DNA of 64,000 nucleotides from Trichomonas vaginalis G3 (Eukaryota; Parabasalia; Trichomonadida; Trichomonadidae). The notes beneath the pieces were generated by a model. It had not been told where the DNA came from, made no database searches, and saw only the letters and a program-made list of their open reading frames with translations. Below, piece by piece: positions 9,810 through 20,108 of the stretch. The first letter of the stretch is position 1. Every line of letters starts with the position of its first letter. Position numbers and translations under genes: made by a program. The stretch spans positions 5,117,797 through 5,181,796 of the forward strand of contig NC_067204.1 in NCBI RefSeq assembly GCF_026262505.1, written 5' to 3'.

Positions 9810-10256
9810 ATTCAAAGATTATTTATGAAACAACACCCTAATATCATCCAAATTCTATTTTAATTTTCAATTTTTTATTATAAATTTTTTTATTATTTTA
9901 TGAATTTTCAAATGATTATTTTTTCCAAATTATTGAACATATAAAAATTTAATCGTAGCCATCAAACATTTTCAAAATATAAAAATTGAGAAATTGAATA
10001 GGATAATAATTTGATTTATCATTCGTTGATAGAATATTTCCACATGTCGTTGCTGCCGATTGCTTCAACAGAAATTTATTCTCTCAATATATATGAATGA
10101 ATCACAAGGAAATATTTATTATCTATCCTTAGTTGTGATCGTTGAGGATTTCTTATAAAAATCAAGATTTAGAAATAATTAAACAATTAAAATGAGCAAA
10201 TATGATAGATGAAAGGAAGTATGGAAACTTTAAGTTATTTTATGCTTTATTTTAGA
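9810..10256. other. Convergent intergenic gap
   Basis: AT-rich spacer between convergent genes. I see no gene or element in it. Confidence 0.5.
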
Positions 10257-11192
10257 TCACACAGCTCCATTTTTGATAAGGAGATTTCTCATTCTTTCAG
10301 ATTTGGCTTGCTGAAGAGCAGTTTCATTCCAAACATTCTTTGCATTGATATCTATACCTTTTAATGTAAGAAGATACTGAACGACTTCATAATGATCATA
10401 TTTTACTGCTATCATTAATGTTGTCCAATTGTCAACATTTGGAGAATTTGGATCTATATTTGGCTGCGATGCAAAGAACTTAACAGCTTCTAGATTGCCT
10501 TCTCTACAGAATATATACAAAGCATTTCGTTTTGAATCACCTAAGAATGAAGGATCATCTCCACATTGAACTAGCATTTTTGCAAGATTTAAATTATTTT
10601 TAGAAGCTGCTTTTGTTAAAATTTTATTGCCATCATAGTCTTGGATATCATTATACCCATATTCTATAGCTTTCTTCATCGTTTCTAAGTCATTCTCATT
10701 ACTGCATTGATCAAGTATTCCATAGATTTTTCTGAAATTATCTTTCTTTTTTTCGATTTTTATCAGTTCTTCTAAAATTTCATTTTTCTTTTCTTCGAAC
10801 TCTTCTTTCTGATCTTGTACTTCTTCTACAGATTGTGGTTCTTCTTTTACTTGTTCTGGTTCTGGAATGTTAAGTATGTATCTCATGTATTTTGAAAGAT
10901 TTGAAAAGAATTTGTTGTTCAAAATATTTGATATCGAGAAAAGGAATTCAATAACACGAATTGGTTCATTATCTAGATCTATAGTAACTTGTTCAAGTAT
11001 ATAGTAGATATTTATCTTGTCATACTGCAATTTTGATACATTTTGAAGCAAATTTAAAAATTGATTTAGGTTTAAAGTTGAATTATTCAAGTATTTAACA
11101 AGGTCATTGATCTGAACTTTATTTAAAAACGAATTGTCATTAATGAATTTATCTGGATCTTGAGAGAATTTACTTGAAACTCCACTTTTCAT
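10257..11192 (-). CDS. Ankyrin-repeat protein with acidic linker
   Basis: About 311 residues. The N-terminal half (to about residue 125) is a helical, Asn/Leu-rich region like that of other trichomonad ankyrin proteins but without the DUF3447 signatures. A Glu/Gln/Lys-rich linker (about residues 126-160) follows, then four or so divergent ankyrin repeats (TKAASKNNLNLAKMLVQCGD, NALYIFCREGNLEAVKFF, TLMIAVKYDHYEVVQYLL). The frame extends 11 codons upstream to 11225, but those codons contain TCACTTTTTCAT immediately before the downstream ATG, the same arrangement seen at the start of the gene at 13298. I therefore prefer the ATG at 11192. Confidence 0.78.
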   Translation of the reverse strand: MKSGVSSKFSQDPDKFINDNSFLNKVQINDLVKYLNNSTLNLNQFLNLLQNVSKLQYDKINIYYILEQVTIDLDNEPIRVIEFLFSISNILNNKFFSNLSKYMRYILNIPEPEQVKEEPQSVEEVQDQKEEFEEKKNEILEELIKIEKKKDNFRKIYGILDQCSNENDLETMKKAIEYGYNDIQDYDGNKILTKAASKNNLNLAKMLVQCGDDPSFLGDSKRNALYIFCREGNLEAVKFFASQPNIDPNSPNVDNWTTLMIAVKYDHYEVVQYLLTLKGIDINAKNVWNETALQQAKSERMRNLLIKNGAV

Positions 11193-11765
11193 TTTATGAA
11201 AAAGTGACAAAATATCAACATTCAATCAAAACGCAATATCATCATCAATATTATTGAAATATCTACTGGTATTTAATAAAACAAAGTCAATTCTATAATG
11301 AATATTCGAGTAAAGCACAAAATTTACTAGATTTTGAATGTTTAATACTAACTTTTGAATTTAAGTGTTTGGCATTAAGGGTTTTTAAATATGCTTATAA
11401 AAGCAGACAAACATCATTTACACGAACATTGTTATGACGGTTTAAGCCTCCATGTATTACATTCACACAGAAAATTGAGAGAATATGACTGAAAAAAATT
11501 AGGTTGAAGGCAGAAATTGAAATACTTATAGTGAAATAAGGTCATATACGCTTAATTTTGGGATAATCATTTGCAAATGAAAGCTTAATATTACATATAT
11601 TGTATTTTTACTGAAATAATTTATTCATTTTCAAATAATTATCTCAAAATGCTTGAGTTTCAATGCAATATCATGACTTTGAAAATGAAAGCTTATTATT
11701 AGATTTATGACAATTTTATTGAAATAAAAAATAATTTTTCATTAAAATCTAAAAAATATAACTCT
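11193..11765. other. Intergenic gap with a weak direct repeat
   Basis: No gene seen. Two related segments of about 60 bases, near 11575-11635 and 11683-11745, share AAATGAAAGCTTA and a following TTTTAYTGAAATAA block, so part of this spacer is a degenerate tandem duplication. Confidence 0.4.
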
Positions 11766-13298
11766 TTATTTCCAGAAATCAATCTTATTTTGATAGTGCT
11801 TATATGCAATATATAGTATCAAAATTAAAAATAATATAATTATATAGTAGTTTGTAGAGAAGTCGAAATCGTCATCCAAGCCAACAGCGAATATATCATA
11901 GCCCTGAGCGAAACAAATATCCTTCTTTGAAGCGATTTTCTCAGCACCAACGTACAAACTTGTAATTGTGAGAGATTGTGGCTCCAAAGGATCCTGTTTT
12001 GGAATGGAATACTCAGGGTGCATGAATGTCTGGAAGAATCCGGGCATTTGATGTGGGGCTGGCTGATATCTGATTTCTTCTGACCTGATCTTTTCGATTC
12101 TACCTGTCTTGTAGAGGATATAATCATCTGTGGCGTCAATGGCAACTTGAGGTGTGTTGAAAATGAAATTTTTCGAATTGTTCTTGGAGAATGAAATCAA
12201 ATGTGGTTTTTCTCTAAGATTGTTCATATATGTGGAGATGTGGAATGACTCCTTGGTTTGGAAACAATGTCCAAATAATCTTTCTGTCTCAAAGTTCGTG
12301 ATGATTTTGCCATGTTCGTCAATAATCAGGACTTGAGTGCTCTTTGGACACTGTGAGACGGAGAGGATGGATGGGGTTGGGCCCTGGTGTACTTGTGTGC
12401 AGACAATTTGGCAGTTTGGAGGTGGAATAATTGTTTTATTTCCAAAATGAAGGATATTGTTGGACAAATCTGCGGTTTTGACTCGTTTTGTGAATGGAAC
12501 TAACTTCATATCTTCGAAAATGAAGAATCCTTCTGTTGTTTCGATCAAAAATTTATCTTCATCGTATGGCTGAACGGATTTAGTGACTGCTGGTATTGTA
12601 GAGTGGACCTTTCCATCAAATGAGTTAAGGATGATGATATGTGTTGCGTTTGTAAAGAGAATTTGATGCTTATTGACGAAATTGTGTAATTTAGCACCGT
12701 ATAATGGGGTTTCTCTTGTCCAAAGAAGTGTGCCGTTCTCAGCATAGTATTCTAATGCTGTTGGCTGGTACTTAAGATGAGGAGCCTTTGGAATAAATGG
12801 TTTTGCAACTTCATCTAAAAGGAGGCCAGTTTCAGTAGCATATGTTTTAGTTCCGTATGTAATTTTAGATCCATCTGCATTGAATCTGATATCGCCTTCT
12901 TCAACGCCAGATTCAATGGACCAAATTTTGCCGGAAACATTATAGAGAGCTATTTCATTCTGTCCTTTGAGTACAATCGTTGTGTTATATATATGTGCTG
13001 AAGAAACTTTTGAAACGTTGTGTAGGATTTGATTACTGATATGTCCTGTTTCGTTCTTAACAATGTAGATATATTGCTCGGAAACAGCTACTATATGCTT
13101 ATTCTTAGTAATATATGTAATTCCTGGGATTTTTAATCTGAATGTTAAAAGCTTAACATTTTTATCTTCCCACCATGCAAGATATTGGTCTTTTGTATAT
13201 AAAAGCAAGCCACCATCACTCTCCTCAGCAAGTTTTGGCTCGCCAATATGAAAAGTCGAGAGTTTTGATAGTGAATGAGCTAAGAACAAAGATATCAT
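11766..13298 (-). CDS. EMC1-like ER membrane protein (short form)
   Basis: A 510-residue protein with a short hydrophobic N-terminus that can act as a signal peptide, a beta-rich lumenal region with several Asn-x-Thr/Ser sites and propeller-like strands, and one membrane segment near the C-terminus (about residues 484-500) followed by a short basic tail. The C-terminal block PLEPQSL, then ICFAQGYDIFAVG, then DDDFDFSTNYY before the membrane segment resembles the end of EMC1, the scaffold subunit of the ER membrane complex that inserts membrane proteins. Animal EMC1 is about twice as long, so this is a reduced or divergent form. TCACTTTTC ends one base before the ATG and matches the initiator pattern. 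Assignment is by remembered motif likeness, not by search. Confidence 0.6.
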   Translation of the reverse strand: MISLFLAHSLSKLSTFHIGEPKLAEESDGGLLLYTKDQYLAWWEDKNVKLLTFRLKIPGITYITKNKHIVAVSEQYIYIVKNETGHISNQILHNVSKVSSAHIYNTTIVLKGQNEIALYNVSGKIWSIESGVEEGDIRFNADGSKITYGTKTYATETGLLLDEVAKPFIPKAPHLKYQPTALEYYAENGTLLWTRETPLYGAKLHNFVNKHQILFTNATHIIILNSFDGKVHSTIPAVTKSVQPYDEDKFLIETTEGFFIFEDMKLVPFTKRVKTADLSNNILHFGNKTIIPPPNCQIVCTQVHQGPTPSILSVSQCPKSTQVLIIDEHGKIITNFETERLFGHCFQTKESFHISTYMNNLREKPHLISFSKNNSKNFIFNTPQVAIDATDDYILYKTGRIEKIRSEEIRYQPAPHQMPGFFQTFMHPEYSIPKQDPLEPQSLTITSLYVGAEKIASKKDICFAQGYDIFAVGLDDDFDFSTNYYIIILFLILILYIAYKHYQNKIDFWK

Positions 13299-14085
13299 TG
13301 AAAAGTGACAAGATATTCTTGTACTATGACCTTTTTTTTACAATTTTTATAGAGCAATACGCGTTTTTTAAATGTATTTATCAATTATATGAATCATGTA
13401 ATAGTAAATGATTATATTATGGATATAATTTACACTCATTCTACAATAGATTTTCAATTTTGAGTTTGAATTTCGATTTTTAAGGGAATCGGAGTGACAC
13501 ACGAAACAAACAATTCACACATTTCAGTATACGCATACAGTTATTTAATGAATTTAAAAAATTTAAGTTAAGATTTTTATTATAAGGAAAATCTGCTTTT
13601 CAAATTTTGAAATGTCCATTAAAAACCAATAAGCTCCTTAAAGGTTCAAGAGATGGCTTGTAGTTCTAAAAAAATATACAAAAAAATCAAAAACAGGTCA
13701 TACAAAGACATATGTAATACCAAACTGAGTTTAATTAGAGGTATTCATGCATTTAATATGCATATGAGTAATAGATAGAATCCATATTTTGATTATATAT
13801 TCTTTATGAATTTTTCATATGATTTTAATATTTTAACGTTTAAAATCTGAATGAGTAGCTTGAATCTATGAAAAAGTTATGATAATAATACTTAAGGATA
13901 TATTACAAGAAATTTGTAATTTTATAATCAGAGCCGAATTATCTACTGTTGAGATAAAACATATATTGATATGACTACTTCTTTCTATTTCATGACTTAC
14001 GTTTCAAACTACTCTTACACTGTGATTTTGATATGATGGCGTTCTTTATATTCAATTGATTGTTGTCACTTTTATCGGCAGAATT
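13299..14085. other. Intergenic gap upstream of the fold-back element
   Basis: AT-rich and unassigned. A GTCACTTTT motif lies at about 14065. No open frame of note and no inverted repeat was seen before 14086. Confidence 0.5.
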
Positions 14086-15136
14086 GGCTGTCTCACTTTT
14101 GTGGACAAAATGCAAAAACCTATGAATTTTCCTATTTTAATTTGATATTCATAATATATAAGTATTTGTAATGCATATTCTATCTTCTAATTAGTAAAAT
14201 TACATTGCCCGCCAAAATCAAAAATTTTCTATTGAAAAAATAGCGCCAAGTCCAAAAGTATCATTTTCTCATTGAAGACCGCAGCTGGAGTCAATGCCGA
14301 TTATCCACTTGCTGGGATGCTACACAGCCTTTGATCTGGCCAATCATAGTGCTGTTCCATCCACATCAGCAAGTGATTTCGGCATCAGATCTCCACTTGG
14401 TCTTCCATGAGAGTTCTGCAAGCCAGGAGTGCAATATCTATACAGCCTTGCTGCTAGGATATAGTAGCCAGGCTGCGTAGATATTGCGCTCCTATGGATA
14501 TTAGTTATATATTATCCGCATGGGCTCATACTGCCATCCTCTGGTTCCCGAAGGGCCAAGGATTATGTAATTACTCGAATTGGGCAAGGTTCTTCCGAGA
14601 TCTCTCATTCAAGGAGATATCTCGGAAGAATTTTGCCCAATTCGAGTAATTACATAATCCTTGGCCCTTCGGGAACCAGAGGATGGCAGTATGAGCCCAT
14701 GCGGATAATAACGTATAACTAATATCCATAGGAGCGCAATATCTACGCAGCCTGGCTACTATATCCTAGCAGCAAGGCTGTATAGATATTGCACTCCTGG
14801 CTTGCAGAACTCTCATGGAAGACCAAGTGGAGATCTGATGCCGAAATCACTTGCTGATGTGGATGGAACAGCACTATGATTGGCCAGATCAAAGGCTGTG
14901 TAGCATCCCAGCAAGTGGATAATCGGCATTGACTCCAGCTGCGGTCTTCAATGAGAAAATGATACTTTTGGACTTGGCGCTATTTTTTCAATAGAAAATT
15001 TTTGATTTTGGCGGGCAATGTAATTTTACTAATTAGAAGATAGAATATGCATTACAAATACTTATATATTATGAATATCAAATTAAAATAGGAAAATTCA
15101 TAGGTTTTTGCATTTTGTCCACAAAAGTGAGATACT
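14086..15136. mobile_element. 1-kb fold-back element (near-perfect palindrome)
   Basis: Two arms of about 515 bases (14091-14606 and 14614-15132) are reverse complements with only a handful of differences, including a 3-base indel, around a 7-base loop. Each arm holds its own hairpins: one at about 14267-14411 (GAAGACC...GGTCTTC) and one at about 14429-14494 (AGGAGTGCAATATC...GATATTGCGCTCCT). The 9-base sequence GGCAGAATT occurs at 14077-14085 and again at 15137-15145, just outside the arms, and fits a target-site duplication. A 9-base duplication with long fold-back arms is the pattern of Mutator-like (MULE) fold-back elements. It has no coding capacity. It sits directly upstream of lysyl-tRNA synthetase. 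Confidence 0.88.
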
Positions 15137-15254
15137 GGCAGAATTTCCAAAAATTACTTTGTTAAAATGTACACACTACATAGATGATAATTAAATTCAT
15201 ATTTGACACCGATAACTTTGAATTGGAGAATCGCCATGCTTCATTTCAAAGTTG
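15137..15254 (+). promoter_or_regulatory. Promoter of lysyl-tRNA synthetase
   Basis: The only unique upstream sequence left between the fold-back element and the ATG at 15255. TTCATTTC at 15240-15247 matches the trichomonad initiator TCA-Y-T-T/A about 10-15 bases before the start codon. Confidence 0.55.
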
Positions 15255-17072
15255 ATGTCTGAGCAAGACAAGCGTAAGGCACCACAAATCCCAGAGGGCT
15301 ACACCCTTGATGCCGAAGGTGTTTACCATGATGCTGAAGGAAACGTTGTTTCTAAGAGCCAAATCAAGACAATCCTCAAACTCCAAGCTAAGGCTGCTCG
15401 TAACGCCAACAAGCCAGCTCCAGCTGCTAAGAAGGCTGCCGCTACAAACCCAGAGTACGAAGGACTTTCTGAAGAAGAAATCGAGAAGCGCGAAGCTGCT
15501 CACTACCACGATCGCCGCCTTGCTGAAGTTACAAAGCAAGTTGAGGCTCACCGTAAGGATCTCTCACTCCCATCCCCATACCCACACAAATTCAACGTCT
15601 CACACACATTCAAGCAGTTCTACGCCCAGTTCGAGCATCTTAAGGCCGGCGAAGAACTCCCAGACGTCAAGGTTTCCGTTGCTAGCCGTATCGCTCAACT
15701 CCGTGCTCACGGCAACCTTTACTTCTTCGAGATGTACGAATCCACATTCAAGCTCCAGCTTATGTGCCGTTCCCAGTCCTACTACGATGGCGCCAAGTTC
15801 AAGGAGGAAGTCAGCAGCTTCCATCTTGGCGATATCGTTGGTGCTGAAGGTTTCCCAGCCAGATCCAAGACAGGCGAGCTTTCTGTTGTTGTCACAAAGC
15901 TTGTTCTTCTTGCTCCATGCCTCTTCCAGATGCCAAAGCACAAACTCGAAGATCTCGAAGTCCGCTACCGCCAGAGATTCTTCGATCTCATCGTTAACCG
16001 TGAGAACCGCCAGATCTTCGAGACACGCTGCAAGGTTGTCAAGATGATCCGTGGCTTCCTTGATGATCTCGATTTCACAGAAGTTGAGACACCAATCATG
16101 TGGAAGACCGCCGGTGGTGCCACAGCCAAGCCATTCATCACACACCACAATGCTCTCGACATTGACCTCTGGCTCCGTGTCGCCCCAGAGCTCTTCCTTA
16201 AGATGCTCGTTGTTGGTGGCATGAACAGAGTTTACGAACTCGGCAAGCAATTCAGAAACGAAGGTATCGATCTTACACACAACCCAGAGTTCACATCCTG
16301 CGAATTCTACATGGCCTACGCCGATTACAACGATCTTATGGATCTTACAGAGAAACTCTACCAGAAGATCGTCATGGAAGTCAAGGGAACCCTCAAGTTC
16401 TCCATCAACGTCCAGAAGGAAGACGGCACAATCGGCCAACAGGAGATCGATTTCTCATCTCCATGGCAGAGAATCGACATGATCGAAGAACTCGAGAAGC
16501 AGATCAACTTCAAGTTCCCACCACTCGAAGATACAGATGAAGTCAGAGAGCTTTTAGAGAAGAAGTGCAAGGAACTCGATGTCGATGTTCCACCACCAAT
16601 GACAGTCGCAAGAATGTTAGACAAGATGGTCGGAAAGTTCGTCGAACCACTCTGCGTCAACCCAACATTCATGTGCAACCACCCACAGGTCATGTCACCA
16701 CTCGCTAAGTGGCACCGCACAAAACCAGGAATTGTCGAGAGATTCGAAGTCTTCATCAACGGTCTCGAGTATGCTAACGCTTACACAGAACTCAACTGCC
16801 CAATGGTACAGCGCGAGCTCTTCCTCGACCAGCTCAAGGCTAAGGCTGCTAAGGATGATGAGGCTATGCCATACGATGATACATTCTGCACAGCTCTCGA
16901 GTACGCTCTTCCACCAACTGCTGGTTGGGGCTGCGGCGTCGACAGACTCGTAATGCTCCTCACAAACCAGGTCTCAATCCGTGAGGTTCTCCTCTTCCCA
17001 CTCATGAAGCCAGCTGCAGGTGAAACAGTCCTCGTCGAGAATGAACAACAGCAGGCTCCAGCTACTAACTAA
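15255..17072 (+). CDS. Lysyl-tRNA synthetase, class II
   Basis: A 605-residue enzyme that charges tRNA-Lys with lysine. It has a basic, Lys/Ala-rich N-terminal extension typical of eukaryotic forms (to about residue 70), an OB-fold anticodon-binding domain (about 125-240), and the class II catalytic core: motif 1 around FTEVETPIM (about 277), motif 2 with QFRNEGID (about 331), and motif 3 [12 protein letters not shown] (about 556). Motif 3 has an extra residue pair relative to the common GWGIDRL pattern. Codon use is strongly C-ending and GC-richer than neighbours, as expected of a highly expressed housekeeping gene. A TTG one codon upstream is in frame, but the ATG at 15255 follows the initiator and is the likely start. 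Confidence 0.96.
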   Translation: MSEQDKRKAPQIPEGYTLDAEGVYHDAEGNVVSKSQIKTILKLQAKAARNANKPAPAAKKAAATNPEYEGLSEEEIEKREAAHYHDRRLAEVTKQVEAHRKDLSLPSPYPHKFNVSHTFKQFYAQFEHLKAGEELPDVKVSVASRIAQLRAHGNLYFFEMYESTFKLQLMCRSQSYYDGAKFKEEVSSFHLGDIVGAEGFPARSKTGELSVVVTKLVLLAPCLFQMPKHKLEDLEVRYRQRFFDLIVNRENRQIFETRCKVVKMIRGFLDDLDFTEVETPIMWKTAGGATAKPFITHHNALDIDLWLRVAPELFLKMLVVGGMNRVYELGKQFRNEGIDLTHNPEFTSCEFYMAYADYNDLMDLTEKLYQKIVMEVKGTLKFSINVQKEDGTIGQQEIDFSSPWQRIDMIEELEKQINFKFPPLEDTDEVRELLEKKCKELDVDVPPPMTVARMLDKMVGKFVEPLCVNPTFMCNHPQVMSPLAKWHRTKPGIVERFEVFINGLEYANAYTELNCPMVQRELFLDQLKAKAAKDDEAMPYDDTFCTALEYALPPTAGWGCGVDRLVMLLTNQVSIREVLLFPLMKPAAGETVLVENEQQQAPATN

Positions 17073-17147
17073 TTTTTTTTATAAAAATAAAACAAACAAA
17101 TGAGCGTCATATTCTAATTTTTTAATATTTTTTTTAACAGAGTTTAA

Positions 17148-18183
17148 GGGTGCGCCCGGGAGGATCATGTAAACTTCAGAATTCAGAACCTTAATTTTTA
17201 AGCAATTACTTGGTACCTAAATAGGTAGTAAAACTCTAAAAATATCAAAAAGTACAACTTGGCTCCATAATAATCCTGTCATGGTGGCAGTTTGTATTCC
17301 CTAGTATTTTCCTCTTGAATCTCTTTTTCTGTCGAAATTAAATTCAAATCTCAGAAGTAGAAGTGAATAATCGACTTATTGCTGCTTTTATACGAATAAA
17401 CAAATCCATTATATTATTTTTATTTACATAATATCTGTTTGAAGTTCATAATTCTATAAATTTTTCTTCAAAAACATTACAATCTTGATAGTTTTGATAC
17501 TGTTTAATATTTTTGGCACCTTATTTAGTAATTACAACGTATCGAGTCGATCTGAACTTAATTTTCGGAAATTTAAAATATTTATCATAAGTAAAATCTG
17601 ATTTGAAATTTATGTTTAATTACTATATTTTGCATAATCCTAAGTAGCTTTTGTAAAAATTCATCAAAAAAAAATTTAACGTGCTTTAATTTTTTATTTT
17701 TTAAAATAATACATATTATTATATAACTAGAATATTTACAAATTTTACTGCTTTCAAAAATTTAATCCTCCTCTCAAATAAACGTACATCCGGGTGGCCT
17801 GTTTTTTGCAAAAAATAAAATTTCATTTTTTTATGCTTAAAAAGTCAGAATTTTTATTTGCTTCTGGGATATATGATGGCTATATCAGACGCCCATTCTT
17901 TTTGATACTCAACATTAAACATAAAACTTAGCTGTTAAGGCTCTTCTGAAAATATTTTTTTTCGAAAAATTTGCGAAAAAAATCAAAAAATTTAAAAATC
18001 CCCGAATCTGCAGGGATTTTAAAAAATTCTTTTTAGTAAAACTTAAGGATATTGTATCAGATATATTGGTATGGGCAAATTCAATTTTAATACAATATTC
18101 ATCGAGATATTGCGCTAACGAAGCTTTCAAAATTGAGAGGGTAATCCTCCTACTCTCAAATAAACGTACATGCGGGTGCACCC
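17148..18183 (+). mobile_element. TTAA-flanked element, copy B (full length, 1,036 bp)
   Basis: The left end GGGTGCGCCC follows TTAA (17144-17147) and the right end GGGTGCACCC precedes TTAA (18184-18187), so the element is flanked by a TTAA duplication. The ends form inverted repeats of about 10-14 bases, and on the right the subterminal block CTCAAATAAACGTACATGCG follows. That block also occurs internally at about 17776-17798. No protein frame is present. TTAA duplication is characteristic of piggyBac-superfamily insertion, so this is probably a non-autonomous piggyBac-like element. It is roughly 80 percent similar by eye to the copies at 1020 and 50698. It begins 75 bases after the lysyl-tRNA synthetase stop and ends at a Rab-like remnant. 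Confidence 0.8.
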
Positions 18184-18211
18184 TTAAAATCAAAGCAATT
18201 ATAAAACAATA

Positions 18212-18445
18212 GATGATGAGGATATCGAATTTGCCGCATGGCAACCTTTCAGTCTTGAAAAATATGGATCTCTAGTTTCCATATATTATAGGAGTGGTCA
18301 TGTCGCATTAGTTGTATTTGATATCACATCAAACGATATTTTCGAAAATCCGAGAAATTGGTTAAAATTACTCCAATCATATATCAAAGATAATGCCATG
18401 CACAAGAGGCTATTAAATAAAGTTGTGTATGAGAGGATCCGATAG
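18212..18445 (+). pseudogene. Rab-family small GTPase remnant
   Basis: About 77 codons open to a TAG. The translation has the order seen after switch II of Rab proteins: an IYYRSGHVALVVFDIT stretch (compare YYRGA...VYDIT in Rabs), then IFENPRNWLKLLQ (compare SFENV..W...), then divergence. The P-loop, switch I and the NKxD and SAK guanine-binding motifs are missing, and the WDTAGQE position reads AAWQPFS. It starts 28 bases after the TTAA element. I infer a host Rab gene whose 5' part is lost and whose 3' part is truncated by the TAG. It is a dead host-gene fragment, not a functional GTPase. Confidence 0.75.
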
Positions 18446-18474
18446 AGTTATAGAGTTATAGTTCAGATGCCATG

Positions 18475-18560
18475 ACAATGATAATTTTGACACATTTTTA
18501 GATAACAATGATAATTTTGACATATTTTTAGATAACAATGATAATTTTGACACATTTTTC
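18475..18560. repeat. 30-bp tandem repeat, three units
   Basis: The unit GATAACAATGATAATTTTGA plus CACATTTTTA repeats with exactly 30-base spacing (ATAATTTTGA at 18481, 18511 and 18541), with single-base differences. It lies in the gap between the Rab remnant and the 3' end of the HydF gene. Confidence 0.85.
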
Positions 18561-18637
18561 AGATGTTAAATATAACATCCTCAAATTAAAACAATAAGTG
18601 AAAATATATTAAAATTTTACTATAACATTTTATGTAT

Positions 18638-19942
18638 TTATTTCCATGGCTTGAGAACCCTCTCGAATGCCTTTGGAGATGTAAGCCAGCTGAGAGCCAA
18701 TCCATAGTTTGAGATAGGAACTCCACTTTCAGCGAGATCTTGAATTCTTGCGTTCATCTGCTGCTTCGAAATCATGCATCCACCGCAGTGAAGTGCCAAT
18801 GCGTACTCCTTGAGGTTCTTGTCTTCGTAAGCTCTTCCAAACGCCCAATCAATTTCGACATCTGGGTACATCTTCTTCAGTTTGGTTGGAATTTGAACTG
18901 TACCGATATCATCTCCAATTCTGTCGTGGTTGCAGGTCTCGCAAATGAGAACTTTGTCACCTTTCTTGAGATTTGCCAAAGTATCGATTCCTCTGATGAA
19001 CTGCTTGAGGTTTCCATCGGATTGGATGTTAGCCATTGCGATGGAGAATGTAGTAAGTAGGAAATTATCTGGAGTCCATTTGGCCATTACATCTATAGCC
19101 TGGGAATCTGTAACAACGAGTGCTGGATTTGATGATTCGAGGGATTTGAGGAAACGTGCTCTTTCTTCTTCAGCAGATGAAGAATTTGATCTTGCTTTCT
19201 TGAGATTCATGCAGAAGCAGGTAACTGGAGATTCCTTACGAAGAGCAAATTCGATCATCATGGTCTGTGGTCGGAGAAGTCTTCCACTTGGAGATTCAAT
19301 ATCCAAAGGAATATTAAGGAAAAGAGATTTATCAGGACCGACGTATTTTGGTGGAAGTACTGGTACTTTCTTTTGCGCTTTGATAAGTTTGGCAATGAAT
19401 TGAACAAGTGTTTTATTTGCAGTTTTTGTTTTCTGGGCATCAACAACCAAAATAGGAACATCTGCCTTCAATACCTTTTGCATTTCGCTTTTAACGAGAT
19501 TATTTGTACGTTCGAATTGGTCTAACTTGTTTTCAAATTTGTTCAGAACGACAGCAACTTTCTTTCCACGGCGAACAGCAAGATTTGATATCTCTCTGAA
19601 TGGTCCGACTTCGAAGTTAGTAGGATCAATGACAAAGAGAACGACATCACTTTCTTTGACAGCTGATTCTGTTTTAATGTACTTCTTTCTGCCAAGTGTG
19701 CCCTTTTCATCGATACCAGCCGTATCAATTAACTTGCAAGGACCAAGTGCATGAATTTCCATCAATGCAACTTTAGTATCTGCTGTAGTTCCGGGTGTAG
19801 AATCAACAATTGAAGTTGGCTGCTGAGTAATTGCATTCATGATCGTAGATTTGCCTGCATTCATGAAACCAACCATGGAAATGTGTGTGCGGGGAAGATC
19901 ATTGCCTTTCTTCGCGAAATAGCGCCCAATTGAAGTGAGCAT
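18638..19942 (-). CDS. hydF: HydF, [FeFe]-hydrogenase maturation GTPase
   Basis: A 434-residue protein that scaffolds and delivers the diiron subcluster to [FeFe] hydrogenase in the hydrogenosome. The GTPase domain shows the P-loop GFMNAGKST (about residues 25-33), a STPGTTADT switch region, DTAG (about 78) and NKF. The C-terminal domain carries the metal-cluster ligands CNHDR (about 338) and HCGGC (about 387), the family's Cys-x-His plus CxxC arrangement. The N-terminus MLTSIGRYFAKKG looks like a hydrogenosomal targeting presequence of the trichomonad type, with Leu at position 2 and an Arg a few residues before the GTPase core. The length matches bacterial HydF. Neighbouring genes are unrelated. 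Confidence 0.95.
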   Translation of the reverse strand: MLTSIGRYFAKKGNDLPRTHISMVGFMNAGKSTIMNAITQQPTSIVDSTPGTTADTKVALMEIHALGPCKLIDTAGIDEKGTLGRKKYIKTESAVKESDVVLFVIDPTNFEVGPFREISNLAVRRGKKVAVVLNKFENKLDQFERTNNLVKSEMQKVLKADVPILVVDAQKTKTANKTLVQFIAKLIKAQKKVPVLPPKYVGPDKSLFLNIPLDIESPSGRLLRPQTMMIEFALRKESPVTCFCMNLKKARSNSSSAEEERARFLKSLESSNPALVVTDSQAIDVMAKWTPDNFLLTTFSIAMANIQSDGNLKQFIRGIDTLANLKKGDKVLICETCNHDRIGDDIGTVQIPTKLKKMYPDVEIDWAFGRAYEDKNLKEYALALHCGGCMISKQQMNARIQDLAESGVPISNYGLALSWLTSPKAFERVLKPWK

Positions 19943-20108
19943 CTGTCACCTTTTAGATTTTAGGAGATTTTAAATTAAAATCGTCCAAAAATACAAAATT
20001 TAGATTTGATTGTTAATGGTAAGCTTAAATATTAGATATCAGGCTAATCTTGGTTGATTGATGTCACTTTTATTCTTGCTCATTGAGTTTACATTCAATT
20101 TTTTTTGA
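19943..20108. promoter_or_regulatory. Divergent promoter, HydF / transporter
   Basis: A 166-base shared upstream region. GTCACTTTT at 20063-20071 and TCATTG at 20080-20085 lie 24-46 bases before the transporter ATG and resemble the initiator and the recurrent AAAAGTGAC motif. On the HydF side, GGTGACAG directly precedes the ATG. Confidence 0.5.

Noticed and set aside
15600-16439. Long minus-strand frame opposite lysyl-tRNA synthetase
   Set aside because: It is the complementary reading of a strongly biased coding region; the plus-strand protein has all class II motifs.
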